From Lactonifactor sp. BIOML-A5 (GTDB lineage Bacteria > Bacillota > Clostridia > Lachnospirales > Lachnospiraceae): a DNA stretch of 30,995 nt. Of the stretch, positions 25,495 through 30,995 are shown one piece after another. The stretch spans positions 1 to 30,995 of the forward strand of contig NZ_WKYV01000044.1 of NCBI RefSeq assembly GCF_009677585.1, written 5' to 3'. Positions within the stretch are counted from its first letter, which is position 1, and each line of letters opens with the position of its first letter. Under the pieces are notes generated by a model, which had not been told where the DNA came from, did not search any database, and was given only the letters and a program-made list of their open reading frames with translations. The position numbers were made by a program, and so were the translations under genes.

Positions 25495-25589
25495 TAAGAA
25501 CCGTAGGAACTACGGGGATAGCCTGGTGATACTTAACACATTAGTGTTATTGACCAGGAACCCCGCGACTTTAGTCGTGGGAGGTTCAG
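25495..25589 (+). ncRNA. Omega-RNA-like right end (TnpB guide-RNA-type scaffold)
   Basis: Three consecutive hairpins: CCGTAG-GAA-CTACGG (25501-25515); CCTGGT/ACCAGG (25522-25527, 25553-25558) enclosing AACAC/GTGTT; and CCCGCGAC-TTTA-GTCGTGGG (25562-25581), the last framed by AACC and GGTT. The series ends in AGGTTCAG. This order (ACGGGGATAGCCTGG..., a variable stem, AACCCCGCGAC...) is what I associate with the right ends of Firmicutes TnpB elements, where the RNA scaffold ends at the element boundary and the flank serves as guide. No TnpB reading frame precedes it. In the IStron model it would also hold the 3' splice site. Confidence 0.7.
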
Positions 25590-25862
25590 GTCCTGTCTAC
25601 TATGATGGTAGAACTTCAGCAGAACAACGACGAACGTTTCAACGCCATGTCTGAGAAAAATGATGAATCGGAAAGGGCAAAGCTGAAAGACCGGATTGCG
25701 CAGTCTTACCGCTATCACCATGAACACCAGGAATGGACAAGGATGGATCAGGAGGCATTCCGGGGATTAATTGCTGATTATGAAAACCATGGCGGTGAAA
25801 ACAGTTTTGTCCATGAGATTTGCGAGCCGGAATCGTACACATGGAAACTATTGAATGATTAG
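25590..25862 (+). CDS. Small membrane-anchored coiled-coil phage protein, exon 2
   Basis: The remaining 90 codons of the interrupted gene, beginning VLSTMMVELQQNNDERF and continuing the heptad pattern of exon 1 (I, I, I, L, M/V, L). The C-terminal part (LKDRIAQSYRYHHEHQEWTRMDQEAFRGL) is the conserved globular domain of the family. An in-frame ATG at 25602 could give an independent short product, but there is no ribosome binding site, so splicing is favoured. The stop TAG overlaps the TAGGAGG ribosome binding site of the holin gene, so holin translation is probably coupled to reading of exon 2. Confidence 0.75.
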   Translation, partial: VLSTMMVELQQNNDERFNAMSEKNDESERAKLKDRIAQSYRYHHEHQEWTRMDQEAFRGLIADYENHGGENSFVHEICEPESYTWKLLND

Positions 25863-25873
25863 GAGGAAACCAT

Positions 25874-26212
25874 ATGGATGCAAATACCATAATTGAAATT
25901 GTAAAAATAGTACTTTATATACTCTTAGGTGGATTAGCAATATATTTTAAAACCACTTCGAAGTTGAACCAAACAGTAAATGAGATTATTACTGACGCCG
26001 AGTCTATGTATGCAGATACAGTGAAATCGGGTGGCAAAAAATTTGTCTGGTGCGTAGACACATTATATAGTCTGCTACCGAAACCGCTCCGGTTGATTAT
26101 ACCTAGAAATATCGTGGAGATGATTGTGCAGAATACCTTCAATTCTATGGAGGATTACGCCAAAACTCAGCTGGATAAGGCAGTAGACAAAGCGTTGGAC
26201 AAAAAGGAATAG
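25874..26212 (+). CDS. Phage holin, LL-H type
   Basis: A 112-aa protein with one N-terminal membrane helix (about residues 6-25, IIEIVKIVLYILLGGLAIYF), then a long amphipathic charged C-terminus ending in DKALDKKE. This fits the LL-H holin family (superfamily VI) and the position immediately before the endolysin. Holins open the membrane so that the endolysin can reach the wall. The ribosome binding site AGGAGG sits inside the upstream stop codon region, 7 bases from ATG. A terminator follows at 26225-26251. Confidence 0.8.
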   Translation: MDANTIIEIVKIVLYILLGGLAIYFKTTSKLNQTVNEIITDAESMYADTVKSGGKKFVWCVDTLYSLLPKPLRLIIPRNIVEMIVQNTFNSMEDYAKTQLDKAVDKALDKKE

Positions 26213-26224
26213 GTACAGTTGTAT

Positions 26225-26251
26225 GAGGGTGGCTTTCGCTGCCCTCTTTTT
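26225..26251 (+). terminator. Intrinsic terminator between holin and endolysin
   Basis: GAGGGTGGC (26225-26233), loop TTTC, GCTGCCCTC (26238-26246), followed by TTTTT. A 9-bp stem with two wobble pairs. It should lower endolysin transcription relative to holin unless antiterminated; the endolysin ribosome binding site GGAGGG starts a few bases later. Confidence 0.75.
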
Positions 26252-26265
26252 AATGGAGGGTATAT

Positions 26266-27984
26266 ATGACGAATCAAGAATTTATAGAATGGATTGGGCA
26301 AAAGGCTGCTTTGGATATGCAGAATACAGGTATGCTGGCCTCAGTTACTGTGGCTCAGGCTATCCTTGAATCTAATTACGGAACTTCCAGCCTTGCAGTA
26401 TCCGCGAATAACCTGTTTGGTATGAAATGCAGCCTGTCTGGAAATTCGTGGCCAGGGAGTACCTGGGACGGGAAAAGCAAATTTACGAAAAGAACCGGTG
26501 AGGAATACGATGGGCAGAAAGTCACTGTTACAGCAGATTTCCGGAAATATCCAAGTGTAGATGATTCCATCGCGGATCATTCGGCTTATCTGCTGGGTGC
26601 CAAAGATGGTAACAGCCTACGGTATAGCGGATTAAAGGATGAAACTAACTATAGAACTGCAATTACAATCATTAAAAACGGAGGCTATGCGACTGACAGT
26701 AAATACATCAATAAAGTATGCAGCTTAATCGAACAGTATAACCTTACAAGATTTGACAAAGGGGGAAGTAAATCCATGAAAGTATTTTTAAGTGTAGGAC
26801 ACAGTATATTAAAATCCGGGGCGTGTACCAGCGCGGATGGAACAGCCCAGGGAGGGGTGAACGAATACCAGTACTGCAAGACTCTGGCGCCTTATGTAAA
26901 AAAATACCTGGAGCTTGCGGGATGTCAGGTTGACTTAGTTATCTGCCCGGAAAGGAAGTTTTCTTCTAAGAACGAGGAACGGCCATATAAATTAAATATA
27001 GAAAACAATGGGGACTATGATGTATCCTGTGAGCTGCACCTTAATGCCGCAAACGGAAGGGCAGCCGGGGGAGAGGTATATGCCAACACAGCCAGAGGAA
27101 GAGTTTTTGCAAGCCGTGTAGACGCCAAGCTTGACACTGTATTTAAGGATCGGGGAGGGGTTAAATCCCAGAGTCTGTACATGCTAAACCAGACGAAAGC
27201 CCCTGCCATTCTCATTGAAGTATTTTTCTGTGATTCTGCCTCTGACTATGTTAAAGCCAAATCTGTTGGAATGGAACATATTGGGCGTTTAATTGCCGAA
27301 GGAATCACTAATACTAATATCTCTGAAACCGTTGCCCATGATTGGCTGGAACTAGGAGATACAGGTGACGCAGTTAAAGAGATGCAAAGCGCTCTTAACC
27401 AGGCCGGATATAGTTTGTCCATTGATGGCATTTTCGGTACAAAAACAAAAGAAGCCCTTATTGACTTCCAGAGTGCCCATGGTTTATCCGCCGATGGGCT
27501 TTACGGACAGAAAACAAAGGACAAGCTTCTTGCGGAAATTTCAAAATCCCGGTGGATTAAGCAGAGTGGAAAATGGTGGTATCGCCATGCTGACGGAACC
27601 TATACCAAAAACGGATGGGAATTTATAAACGGCAAATGGTACTATTTTGATGCCGAAGGATGGATGAAATCCGGCTGGCTCAAGTGGAACAACAAATGGT
27701 ATTACTTGGGCGGCGCAGATGACGGCTCTATGAAGACTGGCTGGTACATGGTTGGAAACACATGGTACTTCTCCAATACGGATGGTTCCATGGTTGAAAG
27801 TGATTGGATTATGCATACGGACAGTAATTGGTACTACCTCACTGCCTCCGGTGCCATGGCTGTAAACGCCTACATCAAATCCAAACCAAAATCGCTGTAT
27901 TACTGGGTAGATAAAAACGGTGTCTACGATGATACATGGGATACCGAAACACCGGATCTCAAGAAATATAAATTAGTAAAATAA
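26266..27984 (+). CDS. Modular endolysin: glucosaminidase, amidase, peptidoglycan-binding domain, cell-wall-binding repeats
   Basis: A 572-aa lysin with two catalytic domains. Residues 1-165: endo-beta-N-acetylglucosaminidase (PF01832 type), catalytic E35 in ILESNYG. Residues 171-350: zinc N-acetylmuramoyl-L-alanine amidase (Amidase_3 type), with H179 (SVGHS), E200, H258 (CELHLNA) as metal ligands and E318 (LIEVFF) as catalytic base. Residues 358-425: PG_binding_1 fold (DTGDAVKEMQSALN). Residues 429-572: about six cell-wall-binding repeats ending YYWVDKNGVY and TPDLKKYKL, closely like those of the tape measure protein. A strong ribosome binding site GGGGGAAG (26761-26768) precedes an in-frame ATG at 26776 exactly at the amidase start, so a shorter 402-aa product is possible. 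No signal peptide, consistent with holin-dependent export. Confidence 0.95.
   Translation: MTNQEFIEWIGQKAALDMQNTGMLASVTVAQAILESNYGTSSLAVSANNLFGMKCSLSGNSWPGSTWDGKSKFTKRTGEEYDGQKVTVTADFRKYPSVDDSIADHSAYLLGAKDGNSLRYSGLKDETNYRTAITIIKNGGYATDSKYINKVCSLIEQYNLTRFDKGGSKSMKVFLSVGHSILKSGACTSADGTAQGGVNEYQYCKTLAPYVKKYLELAGCQVDLVICPERKFSSKNEERPYKLNIENNGDYDVSCELHLNAANGRAAGGEVYANTARGRVFASRVDAKLDTVFKDRGGVKSQSLYMLNQTKAPAILIEVFFCDSASDYVKAKSVGMEHIGRLIAEGITNTNISETVAHDWLELGDTGDAVKEMQSALNQAGYSLSIDGIFGTKTKEALIDFQSAHGLSADGLYGQKTKDKLLAEISKSRWIKQSGKWWYRHADGTYTKNGWEFINGKWYYFDAEGWMKSGWLKWNNKWYYLGGADDGSMKTGWYMVGNTWYFSNTDGSMVESDWIMHTDSNWYYLTASGAMAVNAYIKSKPKSLYYWVDKNGVYDDTWDTETPDLKKYKLVK
26776..27984 (+). CDS. Possible short endolysin form from an internal start
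   Basis: ATG at 26776 is preceded by GGGGGAAG with 7 bases of spacing, a site as good as those of independent genes here. The product would be amidase, peptidoglycan-binding domain and wall-binding repeats, without the glucosaminidase. Secondary starts are known in several endolysins; here it may alternatively be the scar of two genes fused end to end. Confidence 0.45.
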   Translation: MKVFLSVGHSILKSGACTSADGTAQGGVNEYQYCKTLAPYVKKYLELAGCQVDLVICPERKFSSKNEERPYKLNIENNGDYDVSCELHLNAANGRAAGGEVYANTARGRVFASRVDAKLDTVFKDRGGVKSQSLYMLNQTKAPAILIEVFFCDSASDYVKAKSVGMEHIGRLIAEGITNTNISETVAHDWLELGDTGDAVKEMQSALNQAGYSLSIDGIFGTKTKEALIDFQSAHGLSADGLYGQKTKDKLLAEISKSRWIKQSGKWWYRHADGTYTKNGWEFINGKWYYFDAEGWMKSGWLKWNNKWYYLGGADDGSMKTGWYMVGNTWYFSNTDGSMVESDWIMHTDSNWYYLTASGAMAVNAYIKSKPKSLYYWVDKNGVYDDTWDTETPDLKKYKLVK

Positions 27985-27996
27985 GATGATAATAAG

Positions 27997-28030
27997 GAAG
28001 AGGCTCTGTTTATGGGTCTCTTCTTTTTTT
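27997..28030 (+). terminator. Intrinsic terminator after the endolysin
   Basis: GAAGAGGCTC (27997-28006), short loop, GGGTCTCTTC (28014-28023), followed by seven T residues. A 10-bp stem with two wobble pairs; the strongest terminator in the window. Confidence 0.85.
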
Positions 28031-28049
28031 AAAGGAGGTAGATAATAGT

Positions 28050-29360
28050 ATGCAGCTAATAACGCATGAATTAACACTCGATTTTAAGCGGATAAATACA
28101 GCTTGTGTCCAGGTTATCGATATTTATCGCGGAGACGCAAATTCCCACCAGCTGAGAATCAAGCTTAAATCTGACGGGCTCCCCTTCTCACTGCCTTCCG
28201 GACTAACAATGGCCGTTGAAGTAGGAATAGAAAACAAACTTGGACTGCCCCTGGAGTGCACCCTTACTGATGACGTACTTACCTGTATCCTGACTGAAGA
28301 GGTTTTGCTGATTCCCGGCATGATGTATGGACAAGTAGCTATAAAAGACGGGGATGCTGTTCTCTCCTCTTCTGCTTTCCGCGTCCGGATCGTGGATCGT
28401 GTGATGAACCAGGTGCTTTATCCAAATGTTCCAGGTTCCACGAAGCACGACATGGATACTGCACTTGCGGAGGCCAGAAATTTAAGCACTGAGCTAGATA
28501 CAAAAAACACTGCGTCTCAGGGATTGATTTCCAGTCTTAACCAGGCAATTGCTAATGCGGACGAGATTAAGACTTATGCCTTTGACGCGCAAAACGCAAA
28601 GAATACTGCCATCGAGAAAGCCACAATTGCTGTAAACAAAGCGGAACAAACAGCCAGCGACAAGCAGATAACGGAAACAAACCGGGAACTCACAACACAA
28701 AATGCCCAAACCGCCCAGGAAGCCATGAACCAAACAATCCAGGCAGAACAGAGAGTCATTCAGCTGATGTCCACAGATACAAAAAGCTATTTCTTTGCAA
28801 CTATCACGGAGAGGGACGCTGCTGATGGAATCCGGGACTGTGACCGCTGTTCTGTGCTTGAGACACGGGCGGATTATATATATGATACGCACGATTTAGA
28901 TGGAAATGATGTGAACCCGGAATGGATCAAGACCTCAGAGTGGGACGCACTTAAGACAGTCGCATGGGAAATCATTACAGGGAAACCCAGCTTTGCTGCT
29001 GTTGCTACTACAGGCTCCTTCTATGATTTGGTGGATGCTCCGGCCAAATTTGACGCTCCAGTTGTCCTGGATAACACTACTGATACCATAACCTGGAATC
29101 TGAATGATTCTTACAATGCAGTCGTGACTCTCACGCAGCCAAAGCCGCTCACGATTACCAACTTTTACAATGGATGCGTCTGCTCTATACACTGCTATGG
29201 AAGTACCTTGGATTTTAGTGATACCGCTCAGTACCAGCTCAGTGCCAACTTTGGTTTTTTGGAACCCGTTGATAATGAACACATGATGTATGTATTAAAC
29301 CGGTGCGGTACGAAATGGATTGTGAGTGCAGTACCCGTAGGAGGCGAGGAATATGAATAA
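28050..29360 (+). CDS. BppU-like upper baseplate protein
   Basis: A 436-aa protein. Residues 1-125 fit the N-terminal BppU domain (MQLITHELTLDFKRIN, FSLPSGLTMAVEVGIENKLG, PGMMYGQVAIKDGD, FRVRIVDRVM), which anchors receptor-binding proteins to the baseplate. Residues 130-250 are a long trimeric coiled coil rich in A, N and Q. Residues 250-330 form a linker domain found in several fibres, and 330-436 a beta domain with a final WIVSAVPVGGEEYE. The ribosome binding site is AAAGGAGG, about 10 bases before ATG. Its stop overlaps the start of the next gene by 8 bases, so the two are coupled. Confidence 0.75.
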   Translation: MQLITHELTLDFKRINTACVQVIDIYRGDANSHQLRIKLKSDGLPFSLPSGLTMAVEVGIENKLGLPLECTLTDDVLTCILTEEVLLIPGMMYGQVAIKDGDAVLSSSAFRVRIVDRVMNQVLYPNVPGSTKHDMDTALAEARNLSTELDTKNTASQGLISSLNQAIANADEIKTYAFDAQNAKNTAIEKATIAVNKAEQTASDKQITETNRELTTQNAQTAQEAMNQTIQAEQRVIQLMSTDTKSYFFATITERDAADGIRDCDRCSVLETRADYIYDTHDLDGNDVNPEWIKTSEWDALKTVAWEIITGKPSFAAVATTGSFYDLVDAPAKFDAPVVLDNTTDTITWNLNDSYNAVVTLTQPKPLTITNFYNGCVCSIHCYGSTLDFSDTAQYQLSANFGFLEPVDNEHMMYVLNRCGTKWIVSAVPVGGEEYE

Positions 29361-30995
29361 TGCGCTGTTGAGTACTATGACTATTGTTCCGACATATGAC
29401 CAGTCACATCTGTTGCAGAGTACAATAGACGCCCTTCCGGAGCTTCCGCTGCTGTATGATTCTGCTAGTTGCAGGTATTATGTGGATGGTGGGACGACTC
29501 AGAAGAGAATCGGTGGGGAGCAGTTATTTGACGCTAGTAGAATAAACAGTGTTGCTGCTGGTAGTACAAGCATCAAAAATAACGGTGATGGGAGCTTTAC
29601 AATAGTTGGGCAAGGGAATATAACAGAATCGCTTTCCTCCTCCTATACTTTTACTCATGAAGAATCCGTAAAACTATTTCCCATAGGTGCATATACATTT
29701 CAGTATTACAACGTATATCCCTATCACTATATGCAGGTTAAGATTAACAATACTCCTGTTATATCTATGTTCAGCACCGCAACATCACCGACACTAACAG
29801 TTACGGAAGAGTGGGCATCTGATCCAACATTTCAAATATGTATAGGGTTTGCTGGCAATATAGCTTCTCCAATCAAACCAGGAGTAGTCAGGCCCATGTT
29901 GTGCAGGGTTCCATTAGTAGATTGGCAGCCATATGTCGGAGGAATCCCAGCCCCAAATCCAGAATATCCTATGGCCTGTGAAAACATATATCCTTCTGGC
30001 AACTATAAATTCGAAGTCAACGGTGCCTGGTACAAGCTCGCCTTATCTGATGACTTACGAAGTGTGGATGGAATTGCAGATAGGCTTTGGATTGAACCTC
30101 GTACTGGTAAAGCATGGGTTGAGAAACATGTAAATGTAAAAAATCTTGTGGGTACTGAGGTATGGGTTGCTGATACTATCGCTTCTGACACAACCAAAAG
30201 ATATCGGCTGGATGGATTTAATGGCTGGACTGATACTTCAGTTTGCAGTCATTTTTCACGTATTGCAGCTGATGATGATACGGTTGGTTATTATGGTTCT
30301 GAGAAGAGTCTGTATCTGAAGACAGATTTTGTGTCTGTTGGTGCACTTAAGGATTTTTTGTTATCCAAATCTGGGGCTGGCAGTTCTGTTACTGTTTTAT
30401 ATGAATTAGAAAAAGCGGTGCTGTGCCCGGTAAGTATTTCAGAGATTGCTGTAACTGAAGGGTCAACTATTGAGCTTGAAGGGACAGTGAATAGTTGCGC
30501 TGAGGATTTTGTGCTTTATGGAAAAACACACCAGGTAGAGACGACGGGGGCGCAGTTGTTTGATGCGTCGAAAATTACCGAGGAATCATATTTGAGTGAT
30601 ACGAGCGGACAAGTGATAAGCGGCGTAAATGTTGCAAAAGGGCAGAACGCAAGTGATTATATACCTATTGCTGGATATGATTACGTTACAGTAACCACTA
30701 ACATGACTGCAAAACGTTGGGGCGCATTTTACAATGCAGACAAAAGTCTTTTGCAGGGTATCGCTGGCTATGGAACACTTGCCGTACCTGAAAATGCGCA
30801 TTACATGCGATTAACTATAGCGGATAATGCGCTTGATACCTGTATGATTAACGCCGGAGAAACCGCCCTCCCGTGGGAACCATACACAGGCGCTACATCA
30901 TCCCCCAGTCCAGAATATCCCCAGGATATACAGGGGGTAGGGAAAAGAACCAAAAACCTATTTGATAAAGATGCCTGGTACGATTTCTTTTATAG
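29353..30995 (+). CDS. Receptor-binding/tail protein, partial (runs off the window)
   Basis: An open frame of at least 547 codons with no stop before the end of the window. ATG at 29353 overlaps the BppU-like stop (ATGAATAA), and GGAGGCGAGGA stands just upstream. It is modular: a unit starting with (Q/N)LFDAS or NLFDK and ending with (N/S)PEYP appears at residues 57-204, 401-522 and again from about 536. Each unit looks like a carbohydrate-binding beta sandwich, with spacers such as PYTGATSSPSPEYPQDI that are typical of fibres in Lachnospiraceae prophages. It is probably the receptor-binding tip, carried by the BppU-like protein. Confidence 0.75.
   Translation, partial: MNNALLSTMTIVPTYDQSHLLQSTIDALPELPLLYDSASCRYYVDGGTTQKRIGGEQLFDASRINSVAAGSTSIKNNGDGSFTIVGQGNITESLSSSYTFTHEESVKLFPIGAYTFQYYNVYPYHYMQVKINNTPVISMFSTATSPTLTVTEEWASDPTFQICIGFAGNIASPIKPGVVRPMLCRVPLVDWQPYVGGIPAPNPEYPMACENIYPSGNYKFEVNGAWYKLALSDDLRSVDGIADRLWIEPRTGKAWVEKHVNVKNLVGTEVWVADTIASDTTKRYRLDGFNGWTDTSVCSHFSRIAADDDTVGYYGSEKSLYLKTDFVSVGALKDFLLSKSGAGSSVTVLYELEKAVLCPVSISEIAVTEGSTIELEGTVNSCAEDFVLYGKTHQVETTGAQLFDASKITEESYLSDTSGQVISGVNVAKGQNASDYIPIAGYDYVTVTTNMTAKRWGAFYNADKSLLQGIAGYGTLAVPENAHYMRLTIADNALDTCMINAGETALPWEPYTGATSSPSPEYPQDIQGVGKRTKNLFDKDAWYDFFY

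Larger units (their letters stand above)
24243..25589 (+). mobile_element. IStron-like element: group I intron with GIY-YIG gene and IS605-like ends, no TnpA/TnpB
   Basis: A 1347-base element (449 codons, phase-neutral) inserted between codons of a lysis-cassette gene right after TTGAT, the pentanucleotide target I recall for ISDra2 and CdISt1. Its 5' part is a group I ribozyme, its middle encodes a GIY-YIG endonuclease, and its 3' end resembles the right end of IS200/IS605-TnpB elements. Left-end (24259-24280) and right-end (25562-25581) palindromes share the core GACTTyAGTC. The last base is G, as required for a group I intron end. The element fits an IStron that lost its transposase genes. 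The exact 3' boundary is inferred from restoring the reading frame (KID joined to VLSTMM) and from the AGGTTCAG end. Confidence 0.75.

Noticed and set aside
24243..25589. Complete IS200/IS605 element
   Set aside because: No TnpA (Y1 transposase HUH motif) or TnpB (RuvC-like motifs) reading frame exists between the ends, so it is called IStron-like only.
25337..25654. 105-aa + strand ORF crossing the end of the endonuclease gene and the right end
   Set aside because: Wrong frame of the endonuclease C-terminus followed by structured RNA-like sequence; not a TnpB remnant as far as I can see.
25602..25862. Exon 2 as an independent 86-aa gene
   Set aside because: ATG at 25602 has no ribosome binding site, and codons upstream to 25590 continue the coiled-coil pattern; it is better read as the second exon.
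19027..30995. Diversity-generating retroelement acting on the fibre genes
   Set aside because: No reverse transcriptase, template repeat or adenine-biased variable repeat was recognised in the window.

Overview
This window carries the late tail and lysis region of a siphovirus-type prophage from a Gram-positive host, most likely a Lachnospiraceae-type Clostridium relative. The grounds are strong AGGAGG-type ribosome binding sites, moderate-to-low GC, a LL-H-type holin and an endolysin with clostridial cell-wall-binding repeats. No integrase, capsid, terminase, tRNA or rRNA is visible, so both ends of the prophage lie outside the window.

Bases 1-5398 are an AT-rich accessory (moron-like) region. 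On the + strand it holds a HipA-like kinase followed by a DUF3037-type protein, then two small or decayed ORFs. On the - strand it holds three genes (a GlyZip-type membrane protein, a double zinc-ribbon protein and a 468-aa zinc-finger protein of unknown function) behind a near-consensus promoter at 5359-5387. Directly next to that promoter begins the open frame of the tape measure protein, which has no credible start codon and appears to have lost its 5' end.

From 5399 to 23462 the order is that of a tail module: tape measure protein (with twelve cell-wall-binding repeats near its C-terminus), distal tail protein, a small antisense XRE-type regulator with its own promoter and operator, tail-associated lysin-like protein, two large Ig-like/fibre proteins that share a repeated domain, a DUF1617-type protein and a DUF4376-type protein. 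From 23477 comes the lysis section: a polytopic membrane protein, a small membrane-anchored coiled-coil protein, a LL-H-type holin, and a glucosaminidase-amidase endolysin. After the endolysin there is a second baseplate section (BppU-like protein and a receptor-binding protein that runs off the window).

The most unusual element is at 24243-25589. It splits the coiled-coil gene in the lysis section exactly between codons, directly after a TTGAT pentanucleotide. It has a group I intron core (R and S elements forming P7), a GIY-YIG homing endonuclease gene, a left-end palindrome, and a right end of three consecutive hairpins finishing in AGGTTCAG, like the right end and omega-RNA scaffold of IS200/IS605-TnpB elements. 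No TnpA or TnpB is present. It therefore looks like an IStron (group I intron plus IS605 chimera) whose transposase and TnpB genes have been replaced by a homing endonuclease while the omega-RNA-like end was kept. Removing 24243-25589 restores a 181-codon open frame of a recognisable phage protein type.
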